The notes beneath the pieces were generated by a model. It ran no database searches. It was given only the letters and a program-made list of their open reading frames with translations, and was not told where the DNA came from. The position numbers were made by a program, and so were the translations under genes. A DNA stretch of 64,000 bases, from contig NC_077239.1 in NCBI RefSeq assembly GCF_947179165.1, positions 65,509,134 to 65,573,133 of the forward strand. Reading direction: 5' to 3'. Positions 48,393-60,907 of this stretch are shown here, piece after piece. The first letter of the stretch is position 1; every line of letters starts with the position of its first letter. Origin of the DNA: Solanum dulcamara (lineage: Eukaryota; Streptophyta; Magnoliopsida; Solanales; Solanaceae).

Positions 48393-48665
48393 CACTCACT
48401 ATTAAAAATCACTATTTTTCTACTGAAAAATATTCCGTGGTTATTCCCACAATTTTTTTGATTGAGTCGGTGTGAAAAGAAAAAAGTATAATTATTTCAT
48501 ATGGAAAAATTAGGAAGCTTCCTACTATTTCAGTGGAAACGTGTTTTCCACCATAATTTTTTCAGTGAGTTGATTCGATGGAAAATGAGTGAAATTTTTT
48601 TATTCTATAACATAAATTTCCCACTAATTTGAGATGAGAAAAATCGTTGTTTCTAATAGTGAGTG
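48393..48665. mobile_element. MITE with CACTCACTATTA terminal inverted repeats
   Basis: Starts CACTCACTATTAAAAATCAC and ends TAATAGTGAGTG. The first 12 bases are exact inverted copies and similarity continues into ATTTTTCT. Length 273 bp, AT-rich, non-coding. The CACT start suggests a CACTA-related derivative; a 3-bp target duplication was not clear. Confidence 0.65.
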
Positions 48666-49480
48666 ATGTGACAAAACTTTACGCTCATCAATATATATAT
48701 ATATAAAGGTTATACAACAAGGTAATGTATGTTTTTTGGGTAGTTATGTTTGTCATCAATAAACTTTATAATTAAAAAAAGGGTAATTCAAACATTAAGC
48801 ATGGAGTAGAGTAACCTTCACTCGTAATTAATCATGAAATCTTTGTCATTCACATTAGTTAACAATACCTTTGTCCCTACGAAAAACTGTCTTTCCCTAA
48901 ATTCTTTGACTATACCCCTTTTTTGCTCATCCACCATAATAAAAAAAAGGTATCCAACAAAGTTGAGTGAAAGAACTAATAACTGAAGATAGATCTACAA
49001 TTTTAATATTTTTAGTACATTCACAACACCTTGTGACAGTATATACAAAGTTAACATAAATATACATCAAGTCGCACGAAGTCGAATCTACATCTTAATC
49101 TCAAGCAAGTTGAATACGCTATGTGAATAATTAACATTCATATCGCTCCATTTAAGTCTGTTACAATTAGTTTCTCTAGTACAGGAAGTTTACCATATTG
49201 TTTACTGGCCTATAAATCTCTAATGAAACTACATCTCCCAGCAAAAAGAACTATAGAAGGGGGAATTTTTTATTTTTTTTTTAAAAAAAGTATAAGAAGA
49301 AGAACACATTCTCTCCATGTTCAATGTCGGAGTCACTTACAATAAAGTCCAAATATTTCCCCACTCAATATATTAACACAGCTGTTTTTTGCAGAACCCA
49401 AGATCTCACGACCTATTAATCCAGCTCCCTTTCTTTCTTCTTAACTAATCCCCATGTGAACTTTAGTACCGTATCAAGCC
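48666..49480. other. Distal 5' flank of the receptor-kinase gene
   Basis: AT-rich with no gene. It runs into the truncated SINE that lies next to the kinase promoter. Confidence 0.5.
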
Positions 49481-49611
49481 TTGGAAACAGCCTCTGGCAG
49501 AAATGCAAGGCAAGGCTGCGTACAATAGACCCTTGTGGTCAGGCCCTTCCCCGGACCCCGCGCATAGCGGGAGCTTTAGTGCACCGGGCTGCCCTTTTTT
49601 TTTTTTTTTTT
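49481..49611 (+). mobile_element. Au-type SINE, 5'-truncated, next to the kinase promoter
   Basis: Matches the 57.6 kb copy from GCCTTGGAAACAGCC through GTGCACCGGGCTGCCC and ends in a run of T. The tRNA-like promoter boxes are missing. It ends about 85 bases before the TATA box of the receptor kinase. Confidence 0.8.
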
Positions 49612-49695
49612 AGACCGATTAAAAAAAAAAATTGAGTCATATAATTTGGGACAGTGGGGTATTTTACTAACTCCATTAATAATATTCTACTCTAC

Positions 49696-49703
49696 TTATA
49701 TAA
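49696..49703 (+). promoter_or_regulatory. TATA box of the receptor-kinase gene
   Basis: TTATATAA, followed by a C/T-rich leader (49716-49776). The leader would start near 49730 and carries one small upstream open frame. Confidence 0.5.
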
Positions 49704-49789
49704 TAATACTAATACTCTTCTCTTTTTTTCTTACCTTCTTCCTCTTCCCCCTTGTTGGCCCCATCATCTCCCTCACAATCATTGATCCA

Positions 49790-49819
49790 ATGCTAGCACT
49801 ACCAAAAGAGAGAGTGTAA
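49790..49819 (+). other. Upstream open reading frame in the kinase leader
   Basis: ATG CTA GCA CTA CCA followed by AAA GAG AGA GTG TAA: nine residues, MLALPKERV, ending 22 bases before the main ATG. If the transcript starts at the predicted TATA it is part of the leader and could lower translation. Function is inferred. Confidence 0.4.
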
Positions 49820-49841
49820 GCACAGGGGAAAAAAAGTAGTA

Positions 49842-52800
49842 ATGAATTTGCTAACCATTTTCATTCTCTTCTTGTTCTACTCATGTTACATTGCTTTCGC
49901 AAAAGTTGAGTTGAGTGATCAAATGTCTATTCTACTTTCTATTAAAGAAAGTATCGTTGATCCATTGGATCAACTTCGTGATTGGACAGAGCCCAATAAT
50001 GCAGCTGCAGGGAATAACAGAAGTATTGCTCCCTGCAGCTGGAAGGGAGTTGAATGCAATTCCGATGGTGCAGTAGAGAAGCTTGATCTATCCCACATGA
50101 ATCTCACTGGTAAAGTGTCTGACGATATCCAAAAGCTGAAGAGTTTGACTTATCTCAATCTTTGCTGCAATGGTTTCTCATCACCATTGCCGGAAAGTTT
50201 CTCAAATCTCACTGCATTGAAAAGCATTGATGTGAGCCAGAACTATTTTGTTTATGGCTTCCCTGTAGGTCTTGGAATGTCAGAAGGGCTTATGTATTTG
50301 AATGCTTCGAGTAATAACTTCTCGAGTTATCTTCCGGAGGATATTGGAAATGCAACATTGCTGGAGACTTTGGATTTTCGAGGGAATTTCTTCGAAGGTT
50401 CAATTCCTAAATCTTATAGGAATTTGGGGAAGTTGAAGTTTTTAGGCCTTTCAGGGAACAATTTGACTGGCTACATTCCAGGAGAGCTGGGACAGCTTTC
50501 GGCGCTTGAGACTGTAGTTCTGGGATACAATGTTTTTGAAGGTGGAATTCCAGCTGAGTTTGGAAATCTGACCAATCTCAAGTATCTTGATCTTGCTATT
50601 GGAAATCTTGGAGGTTCAATTCCTTCTGAGCTAGGAAAGCTGAAGCTGCTCGACACGATTTTCTTGTACAAGAACAAGCTTGAAGGCAAGATTCCTCCAG
50701 AGATTGGCAACATGACTTCATTGCAGCTGCTTGATCTCTCCGATAACTTGCTGATGGGTGACATCCCAGCTGAGATTGCTGACCTTAAGAATTTGCAGCT
50801 TTTGAATTTGATGTCAAACAAATTATCAGGCTCAGTTCCCCCTGGGATTGGAGGTTTACCTCAGCTGGAAGTATTTGAGCTATGGAATAATAGCTTATCA
50901 GGTCCTTTACCAAGTGATCTTGGAAGAAATTCACCATTGCAATGGGTGGATATTTCATCCAACTCATTCACTGGTCCAATTCCAGCAGGATTATGCACCA
51001 AAGGTAACCTCACTAAGCTTATCCTGTTCAACAATGCTTTCTCTGGTCCAATTCCAGCAGGTTTATCAACCTGCACGTCTCTCGTTCGTGTAAGAATGCA
51101 GAACAATCTTCTTTCGGGGACGATCCCAGCAGGTTTTGGTAAACTTGGGAAACTACAGAGGCTGGAACTGGCAAACAATAGTCTGACAGGCCAAATCCCA
51201 AGTGATCTTGCTTCTTCTACTTCTCTTTCTTTTATTGATTTCTCTAGTAATCACCTTCAGTCTTCTATTCCTTCATTCATTCTTGCAATCCCAACTCTTC
51301 AAAATTTCATTGCCTCAGACAATAACCTGGTAGGCGAAATTCCGGATCAATTCCAGGATTGTCCTTCTCTTACTGTTCTGGATCTATCCACAAACCATTT
51401 CACTGGAGATCTTCCAGCTAGCATTGCTTCCTGTCAGAAGTTAGTAACTTTGAACCTTGGAAACAACCAATTAAACGGTCCAATTCCAAGAGCAATTTCC
51501 ATGATGCCCACATTAGCTGTTCTAGATCTATCCAACAATTCTTTAACTGGTGGGATACCTGAGAACTTTGGCAATTCCCCAGCACTAGAAATGCTGAATG
51601 TTTCTCATAACAAACTGGAGGGTCCTGTCCCAGAAAATGGTATGCTGAGAACAATAAATCCGGATGACCTGATTGGAAATGCTGGTCTATGTGGTGGAGT
51701 GCTTCCTCCATGTGCTCATAATGCAGCATACAACTCAAAGCAGAAGAGCTTGCACGCAAAGCACATCATCGCAGGATGGCTAACTAGTGTGGCAGCTCTT
51801 CTGCTTCTTGTCACAGCAGGTCTTGGAGCTAGATCTCTATACAAGAGATGGCATGAAAATGGAAGCTGCTTTGAACCAAGCTTTGAGATGAGCAGTGGTG
51901 AATGGCCATGGAGGTTGATGGCATTCCAGAGGCTAGGATTCACTAGTAATGACATCTTGGCTTGCCTTAAAGAGTCAAATGTCATTGGAATGGGAGCAAC
52001 AGGTGTTGTATACAAAGCTGAAATCCAACACCAGAATATGATTGTTGCAGTAAAGAAGCTGTGGAAATCTGGAACTGATATTGAAATGGGGGACAGTGAT
52101 GAACTCGTAGGTGAGGTGAACGTTCTTGGAAAATTGAGGCATCGAAATATTGTCAGGCTTCTGGGGTTCCTTCACAACAAACGTGATGCAATGATAATAT
52201 ACGAGTATATGCAAAATGGCAGCCTTGGAGAAGTTTTACATGGTAAACAAGCAGCAGGGAGACTGCTTGTCGATTGGGTCACTCGATATAACATAGCACT
52301 TGGAGTGGCACAAGGCCTTGCTTATCTCCATCATTATTGCCATCCACCAGTTATTCACCGGGATGTAAAGTCAAACAACATACTGCTTGATGCAAATCTA
52401 GAGGCAAGAATTGCAGATTTTGGTTTGGCAAGAATGATGCTCAAGAAGAATGAAACAGTTTCCATGGTTGCAGGATCTTATGGATACATAGCCCCCGGTA
52501 AGTCCTTCAAATTTTCCATTAATGTTTACTTTGGAGTGATCTTTGTTGATATTTGACAATCATTTATCTGGATTTTGACTTTGCAGAGTACGGGTACACG
52601 TTGAAAGTGGATGAGAAGAGTGATATTTACAGCTATGGAGTTGTTCTCATGGAGCTCCTAACGGGAAAACGTCCTCTAGATACTGAATTCGGGGAATCTA
52701 TTGACATTGTAGAGTGGTTTCGGATGAAGATCCGAGACAATAAATCTTTAGAAGAAGCACTCGACCCGAATGTAGGAGCAACACAACATGTTCAAGAAGA

Positions 52801-53002
52801 AATGTTGTTAGTTTTAAGGATAGCAATTCTATGTATAGCCAAACTCCCAAAGGATAGACCATCAATGAGGGATGTTTTGACAATGCTCGAAGAGGCAAAG
52901 CCTCGGAGAAAAAGCAGTAGCAACAGTGGAGGTAGCAATGCTACTACTACTAACAAAGATAAGCCAATATTCAGTACATCACCTGTAAATGGTCTTCTGT
53001 AA
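49842..53002 (+). CDS. LRR receptor-like kinase, subfamily XI (PXL/MIK1-like)
   Basis: A 1,023-residue plasma-membrane receptor kinase. Exons 49842-52497 and 52587-53002, joined across an 89-base GT-AG intron in the codon for Glu of the APE motif. Signal peptide about 1-20 ([20 protein letters not shown]), N-terminal LRR cap with PCSWKGVEC, about 20 leucine-rich repeats (78-620), one membrane span near 640-662 ([20 protein letters not shown]), then the kinase. The glycine loop [13 protein letters not shown] starts near 714; catalytic Lys738, HRD with Asp841 and DFG Asp859 are present, so it should be an active RD kinase. It resembles Arabidopsis MIK1 and PXL1/PXL2, relatives of the TDIF receptor; the ligand cannot be read from sequence. 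The single intron in the kinase is typical of the group. The C-terminal tail is Ser/Asn-rich. Confidence 0.93.
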
Positions 53003-54201
53003 GAAGAGAAGTCATGTCCCTTTCCCTATTTGAGTCCATTTTATTTGTAATTGTCTTGTAGCATTTGACTTGTATTTAGAGGTTCATACATTGATTCTTG
53101 TATGTGTAGAATTTAGGTAGTACAGGCTGCATTCTTCCTGCTGCGAGTGATGTTTTACTAATTCTTTGATCATGTAAGAAGTAGTTATTGATCGAATAAC
53201 AGAATTTTAACAGACATATTCTCTAATCAAGATTAGGAATTGTATTGCTCACCTGAAATACCACTAGATTTAGTAAAATGAAAGCGGCTTGACCTCACTA
53301 ATTAAAAACAGCATTCCTCCCAATCAAGGAGAGCTCGTTTAATCGATAGTCATGGACATGCATGGCTCAGGAAACATGCATTCATAAAGTGAAATTTATC
53401 AAGACTTCTTTCTCTTGAACAGTGATAACAAGCAACATAAGAATCCAAGGAAGGATATTCTTGTCCAGAACTCCCCTTCCCCTACTTCCAACCAGCATGG
53501 CAAAATGTACAATTCCTGCACACTCCTCCATGGCTAAGCTGTACTTTCTTCCCAAAACTTCTGACAATCAAATAATTTTAAGTTTTATAGACAACACATC
53601 TTGCTCCAAGAAATAGTTGCAGAATAAGAAAAGATAAGAAATTGAAATACAAACATGAAGCAATGAAAGCTTGTATCAAAACCAACAAAAAAGGTTCCCA
53701 ATATGAACCTTGCAAACTTTCCTTTCAACAACATTGGTGTTCATCTGTTTCAGGGAGCAGCAAGCTCATCATCATAATATTGTATAAGTGGACACATCCA
53801 TGCTACACAAGGGTGAACTTCCACTGAAGATCACGTGGTGTATGACATATACAGGCATATTCTGTAATCCACCGTAAGGGATCTCCTCCCAGAGAGTGGG
53901 GTAGACCGTATGGTAAAAGAGCAAGAAAAGTGACCAACAAAAAAAAAACAATAAGGTCATATAGGACCAATTTGTTATTGAGAAACTTATTTTACCATCC
54001 AATATAATTTCCTTCTAGACTTCATCCTTCAAATGGGGGTCTTCTTTATCTTTTGAAAGTAGATTCTTTGTCTGACCTATATGGACCTAGTCTTCGGTCT
54101 TCCACCATTTCTTTCCAATGAAACTTGGAGCTGAAATTTCAACAAAGAATTTGGTCAGCATGAAGTTAAGTCAATTTTTATCTGTATGAGGTGCATGTGA
54201 A
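53003..54201. other. Convergent intergenic region between kinase and Aux/IAA genes
   Basis: Holds both 3' UTRs; the two genes end tail to tail 1.2 kb apart. No other gene or repeat recognised. Confidence 0.6.
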
Positions 54202-57200
54202 TCATATATATGACTCAACCCTACATGTACCGAGTCCATTGGCATCAGATGTCCTCATGATTCGTAGTCTCTTGACTGAGCTAATAAACATCCTGAAACA
54301 ACCAAGGAAACAAGTAAGACAACCATATGATAAACATAGTTATATTTTGCCAGTTTACAGCAGATGTTGTATGTTCTACAAATAAGCCAGAAAGCACAAA
54401 GGGAAACAGAAATACTAATCTCTAGGAAGCCTAAGTTGAAACCGCACCAAGCCATCCCCAACCATTTTATTAGAACATAATAAGTATTCAAACGAGCAAA
54501 AAATAAGTACAAAATAGGATACATATAGATAAGAACAAAATATTTCCCAACTCATGCTGAAAATAATCCCCTCTATTATTTATTGAGCATCTTCTCCATT
54601 CATTTTCACTATGAGAAAACAAAGGTTCAGAGATAAAGTACGATGTATCTGTTGATTTTTCGCAACACATTTTATAGACAATAATTAAGTGTATTTTAGT
54701 TGCCATTGTGCAGGAGGAGGAGCAAAGTAACAGATGCAGGACATACTCCCATGGAACATCTCCAACAAGCATCCAGTCTCCTTCTTTGTCTTCATAAGTC
54801 AGCACAAACTCAGATGATCCATCTAATAATCTTGAAGATGACGTTGTTTCTGACAGGACACCTAGCTCCTGTGCGTTTGATGCTGGCAGCAGACAAAATT
54901 GCTAACGTCAGGAACCATGGAAAATGAACCTAAATACTAGGGTAGAACTCAAAAGAATTGTTAAAAAAACAGAATTTAGCAAGAATGGCATATATGTCAG
55001 TTCCTCCCAGGTTTGATGCTGGCAGCAGACAAAATTGCTAACGTCAGGAACCATGGAAAATGAACCTAAATACTAGGGTAGAACTCAAAAGAATTGTTAA
55101 AAAAACAGAATTTAGCAAGAATGGCATATATGTCAGTTCCTCCCAGGTGTCGGGCTCTGAACATAAGGGATAGAAATCATTTCCAACATTTTTACTACAA
55201 CCATGAACATTGTATCTTACAATACTCTGTAAAATTCATTCAACATGTAAAGCAACTAAAACAGTTGAGTTCATTATCCTTCCCTTATGGGATCTCAGGG
55301 GAAATATCCGTTGTAACAAGTTTTCCATTTTAAGATTAATGTACTAGGGAGAAGAACTACTCACATCTTGCACAAACAGTCGTACTGGGTCTTAAGAACA
55401 TGTTGTCTAGAGTCCGTGCCAAGTTCTCATAGCTACTATGAGCATTCAGATCTACCTTCCTTCCAATTGTAACTCCATCCATATTGACCTTCACAAATAG
55501 AGAAGCCTTGACCAGCCCTTTCTCCTGTGCAAAGTTGTTGATCATGCTGCTCCCAGCATTAGTGATAGTATTTTTACTTTTGCGTTTTTCGGTTGTCACA
55601 GAAAATTCTTCTGGGGGTGGTGATTTTGTCTGGTTAACTAGGGTGTTCATCCTATAAGTTCTTATAGGAGGCCATCCAACAACCTGACTGCATTGTTGAA
55701 TTTCAAGCAAAAGTTAAGTAACAAATAAAAGAAAAGAAGAAAGAAAAGTATAAATCTCAAGTATGTTTTTAGCAGTTTATTATAGTCTACTCACTAAATA
55801 CATGCATTATCTACATTTATAGGGGAGAAAAAAAGGATATATTTTCCTCTAGTGTAGCAGAAATTTCAAATGTGATGACATGTGTGCATTAACAGTGATG
55901 GCATAGTTTAGTCATAAGTGGTAGGACAACATCAGTTTCAGGGGTGCCAAGTAGCAGAACAATCGAAAGAACCATACATGAAAATAATGTCAGATCTGAG
56001 ATGGCCTATGGATGGCACATGTTAAAACTAAAAATTGAGAGATCACGATTAAGAGTAAGTGACTAGACACACATCCTAAGCTCCACCATTAAAATACCAT
56101 CTGTCGAAGCCATATCTATACCCGGCATTTTTATTACATCACACACATTATTCGTCAAGTTTAACATAGAAGAGATACAAATTTGTCATTTAAAGGAACC
56201 ATATTCATATGAACATATTAATAAGAATGTAGCATGTCTTTATGTTTTAAATAAAAGGAAGATAAATTAGAATCCTGAAGTAGCATTTTATATTTCCAGA
56301 AGATAGCCCTTTGTCTGAAATCAATATGAAATCACAAGTTTAATTAAAAGATGTATACTTGTCATATACTCATACAAGAGTAATGGAACAATACCACATT
56401 AGATTCCAAACATATAAGCCATAACAAATACTACTCCATATAGGATTTGTACATTTTACATACAATAAGTTGCCCGAAAAGGGAATCCATTATCTCCAAC
56501 CCCGACTTATTAGAAGTGAAACACTTCAAGGAATAACACAACCAAAAGAATGGAACCAAATTATATAATCACACTATTCAACGATAACTAGCCATAAACC
56601 TATCAATTGGTTCCATAAAACAATAACTTATTGAGTCTGACCCTAAAGAATATTACACAAAGATGCATCTGTTTTTTTTTTTTGTTTATTTTATGAGAAT
56701 GTAAGGTAATTTATTGATAAACTAGCACAAAGAATGTGCTATAATAACTGTACACAGAGATGCCAATTTTGGCAGGAAATCAATGTCACATTCCTCCTAA
56801 GGAAGTTTCATACATAATGCAGTCTCTGGCAATCATCAATCGTGCAAAGTGAAAAACAGCTCAACATCCAAAAGAGCATCCTCTCTTTTCTATGGGAAGT
56901 TGAGTTAGTTTTCTAGTGCAAATGCTCTTGAACGGTACGTAAATAAAGGATAAATCTTTTTATTTTTCTCTTTTATATTGGGTGTAGACAATCGTTCTGC
57001 CAAAGAACCGATTCATGTTGGCTTGACTAAGATTAAAATCATCCATAATACTTCCAATAGCGAAGGACCCACCTTACTTTGATGTGAACCTAATTCTCTC
57101 TCAAATTTATCATCCTGGAGATGGAAAACTCTCACAAAAGTTCATCTTATCCTAGTTCTAAAATACTATAATGGACTCATTATGCAAGAAAAGGTTGAAA

Positions 57201-59290
57201 AAAAGAGTTGGCTCTAAAATGAGTTATGATATGAAGAACATTATCTCCACATCAATAGCAGGGGGAGCCATATTTAATGCTCTAATAAACAGATTAAAGA
57301 GTAAGAAGAGGATAAATTGTTGTTAGTTGGCATTGCATGTGCAAAAGCCATAAAGGGATCGTGGATGTTTCCTAGTGCATAGAAGTTATGTCTATTTCCC
57401 ATCTTTGACGTACCATAGATGCTTCTTAAAGTAATGGTGGAGACAGTTCGGCAAGAAGGGATATGAAAACACTGGATGCTAAAAGAAGAAACAAGTGGAA
57501 AAATGTCCTAACATATATTTATGGCTACTATTGCAAGAATAATAGAACATTTAAGGAGCTAGAGAAGTTTTTACTAAATGTCAAAAATTCTCTCTTGGAG
57601 TAACTGGTAAAGTTGCTGCCATGTGACCAGGAGGTCACGGGTTCAAGCCTTGGAAACAGCCTCTGGCAGAAATGCAAGGTAAGGCTGCGTACAACAGACC
57701 CTTGTGGTCGAGCCCTTCCCCGGACCCTGCGCATAGCGGGAGCTTAAGTGCACCGGGCTGCCCTTTTATGTTTGTTAAAACGAATTTCGTGCTATATTAG
57801 ATAGTTGGCTAGATTATTTTGGGAACCCTACTGCGTACTTGTACAAACTACTTTTGTCATCATCCGCTTGGTTTGGTACGTTAACGGAATTCTCAATAAA
57901 AATGAAACTCCTCTAAATCATTGACTTTCTACACATCTGAAATACTGTTTTGTTTTATTGGTACATCCAAAATACTGCTCTTGTGTAAACAGGATGCTCG
58001 GAATTGGATTGTATCGTTAAAAGAGGCTAGACATTTTCTATCAACTAGTAAAGGGTACATTCATCACCCATTCACCATTTAAAGGAAATGAGAAGGAACA
58101 CCGAAGCTACGAGAAAAACTTCTGTCCTGCAAAACTCCCAATCTTCTAGCCAGAAGTTTGCCATTGTTTGTATGAAAAAAATAAAACAAGCTATCCAGTT
58201 ACTTCCCATTTCTAATTACCAGACTGCTGCCTTCTGGTTTCTAAGGGTTTTTACAAAGTAGTCTTTGACTAGAAATATCTTGCATCGTCAAGAATCCTAT
58301 TAGTTAAGACCAATTCAAGTTGATATAATCATTGATCAACATGACACCCATTGCATTGTTACTATCATTTCGAATAAAAACCAGAGATGGTGTTATTTAT
58401 GTGTGCTTATAAGCCCCATCTCTTTCGACTCTTTCTCCTAGAACAATGTTTTGCTACCAGTTGCTGTCAAACATTAAAAAGGATGAGTCCCCCAATTGCT
58501 CCAGCTTTGTGTCACCTCAAACAAGATTCTTCCTTTAGATGAATGGACAGATATATTCAATTATAATTAGGTCGTTTAGTTTAGTACAATATCCTACCAG
58601 GAGGAAGAATATATATTACAGAGAGATATAGAAAGGACACAGAAAAGATAAATGTTTCATCATAAAAAGAAAATGCACTTCACCATAGGTATCTGATTCC
58701 TAGAGAACCAAATGCAGAGCAAACAAATATTTTGTTCAAATCAAACAATCTTTAAAAAGGAAAATAAAATTGATACAGAGTTACATCAAAGAGTCATAGG
58801 AGAGCAATACAGAAGAAAATAAAATCCTTTTTCTTTCCTGCAAAGCATCAAACTAACACCTGATCAAAGAATCATATGGAAACATAATGACGAGGCCAAA
58901 AAGGGTAGTGACGAAATGGTGATACCTGACACTAGAACGAGGAGGAGAAATAGAATCAGCAGCTCTCTTGGTGCCACAGGAAGCATTATTAGCTTTTGCA
59001 GCAGAAGAAGAAGAACATGAAGATGATGAATTAGAACCCAAAGGAGGAAAATCTTTTTTGGGTGTCAAGATTTTTGCATATTGACCAGTTTTAGACTTGG
59101 GAAGAACAGCAGCAGCACCAAGACCAAGTCCAAGACCCAATTCAAGTTCAGAGTCATCAGGGTATGATGAAGAAGCCTCAGATGATAACAACACCATATT
59201 GTCTTCCTTGGACACAGTAGACATTGACCCATCAATTGAAACCCCATAAGGGACTCCTCCCAAGTCCATTAGACCAAGAGTGTCTTTCAT
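54202..59290 (-). CDS. IAA: Aux/IAA auxin-response co-repressor (IAA10-13 clade)
   Basis: A 297-residue nuclear protein that binds ARF factors and recruits TOPLESS until auxin-TIR1/AFB triggers its degradation. Exons on the minus strand: 59290-58926, 55687-55365, 54861-54747, 54292-54202; total 894 nt with all junctions in frame. Domain I (EAR) LELGLGLGL at 49-57; basic KR at 108-109; degron VVGWPPI at 124-130; PB1 domain III with [12 protein letters not shown] from 182 and domain IV with TYEDKEGDW (251-259) and [15 protein letters not shown]. All key motifs are intact, so it should be auxin-degradable. The C-terminus ends [13 protein letters not shown], lacking the usual basic end. The acceptor of exon 3 (CTAG before 54861) is the only one that keeps the frame. 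The large first intron (3.2 kb) holds a SINE. Confidence 0.93.
54876..55147. repeat. Exact 136-bp tandem duplication in Aux/IAA intron 2
   Basis: 54876-55011 and 55012-55147 are identical, base for base as far as I can compare, and directly adjacent. The inner edge lies 15 bases from the exon 3 acceptor, so the branch-point region is in the duplicated unit or next to it. Confidence 0.95.
57591..57770 (+). mobile_element. Au-type SINE, near full length, in Aux/IAA intron 1
   Basis: A tRNA-derived SINE. Box A TGGTAAAGTTG (57606-57616) and box B GGTTCAAGCC (57640-57649) of a Pol III promoter are intact, followed by the family body ending GTGCACCGGGCTGCCCTTTT. It is antisense to the Aux/IAA gene. 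Target duplication was not resolved. Confidence 0.85.
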
Positions 59291-59383
59291 CAAGAAAAGT
59301 AGTTCAAGAAAAACAGAGAAGGGTTTCTTGATTTTCAGAAGAAAAAAAAAGAACAAATGGGGAGAAAGAAGATGGTAGGTATA

Positions 59384-59404
59384 GGGGGTGGGGGGGGCGG
59401 GGGG
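59384..59404 (+). other. G-rich run in the Aux/IAA leader region
   Basis: Runs of five, eight and six G separated by single T and C bases. On the plus strand, which is the template for the Aux/IAA gene, it could fold as a G-quadruplex. Confidence 0.5.
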
Positions 59405-59827
59405 AGTGTTCGAGAAGGTAAGAAAGGGTGGGGTAGCAGTTGTCTGCTTTGTGCGCTTCAGAGGATGAATATGATGATGATTTTTCTCCTAACGGTCCCC
59501 AGCGCTGCTGCTATTTTGTTGCAGGCAATAACTAACCACTCACAAATCTTGTTTTCCCAAGGATAGCATAGGAGAAAATGGAGAAAGGTCAAATTTTGCT
59601 TTCAACTTTTGACAAATTGTTCAAATTTGTTTTTAAGTAATATATACGGGTTAAATTTATTTCTTTAAAGAGTTAAACAAAAAATTCAAAAACATATCTA
59701 AATTTATTTCATTCTTAAACTATTGAGATTATGAATGTTCTACCTCAAGTATCACATAAATTTAGTTACACACCTGGATTAATTTTTGATGATGTTTGTG
59801 TATACTCTCTTTTTTGTTTAAAAATTC

Positions 59828-59839
59828 TGTCACGTGACA
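59828..59839. promoter_or_regulatory. Perfect G-box palindrome TGTCACGTGACA
   Basis: A 12-base perfect palindrome around CACGTG, about 540 bases upstream of the Aux/IAA start codon, a binding site type for bZIP and bHLH factors. Use in this gene is inferred. Confidence 0.5.
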
Positions 59840-60887
59840 CTCCATATGGAAAAATAATCTTATAGTGATAAATCTGAATAAATTAATATTAGGTTAAAAT
59901 TATCACCGTATAAATTACCATCTTCTTGTCCACCATATTATTAGTCCTGGTCTCATTTTTTGTCGTGGCATCAATATTTCTGACTTGAAAAGGGAGAGTT
60001 TAGGATTTTTAAAAAATTTAATATGCAAAAATATATTTTAAAAAATTAATGTATTAGCAAATAGAATCATTATATATACTAGGTGGAGGACGCGCCTAGA
60101 AGCATTTCTAGACAAATCTGATCTAACCAACATCTAGGTGTGTTTCGTTAAACACATATAAATTGAGTTTCATAGAGGAACTATTTGCAATGTGACTTTT
60201 CCACTTGTATTATTAACCAATAATTAGCAAAACACACCTGGACGTCGACTAGATCAAATGTTTGTCTACAAACACTTCTAGATGTGCTTGGTCATAAAAT
60301 CATCATTCACCTAATATATATATAATGACTATATTAGCTGATACATTTTTTAGATATATTTTTCAATTGGTTTTTTGAAATTCTAAACTCTCCCCTTTCA
60401 AATCGGATATACTGATGTCAAGGCTAAGATGAGACCATGGCTAAGAAAGTGGAAAAGATGATACTGGATGCTGCAATGGAGAATAAATTAATCTATACGG
60501 TAATAATGTTTAACCTTTCACTACCTAAATAAAATGATTAAAACCGACAGGCCAATACTGACCTTGTATGTCAGTTTATTGGCCTAAATCGATGCCAAAT
60601 CGACGGACAAAGAGATATTGATTTTTGACGCATCGCTTTCGAAGAACTGACGGAGAGGGTCAAGAAATATCGAGGGTTTTCCGATCCGTCCATTGACACT
60701 CATGTCTAAAATCAAGGCCAAAATCGATCGAAAAGATCAACAGATCTTTGACCGACCCACCACGATCAATTAGTTTGATTCTAATATTTAAATGAAACTG
60801 ATCAAGTTTGATTGGAATTTTTTTTAGCCAAACACCGAGAAATGAGAAATCAGTTGAGTTCGGTCATTAAAAGATACCAAAAAATTA

Positions 60888-60907
60888 TCTATACTATATT
60901 AAAAGCA
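60888..60907 (+). mobile_element. Helitron-like 5' terminus
   Basis: TCTATACTATATTAAAAGCA, a common plant Helitron 5' end, preceded by A. No hairpin with CTRRT was found downstream, so only a fragment is supported. Confidence 0.35.

Larger units (their letters stand above)
59291..60887. other. 5' flank of the Aux/IAA gene and intergenic DNA
   Basis: The leader runs leftward into the ATG at 59290. It contains a long G-rich run on the plus strand (59384-59404) and a G-box palindrome about 540 bases upstream. A patch at 60540-60780 with recurring CGATC / GACGGA words is non-coding and unassigned. Confidence 0.5.

Noticed and set aside
57528..57734. 68-codon minus-strand frame
   Set aside because: Falls within the Au-type SINE and its flank; no protein function.
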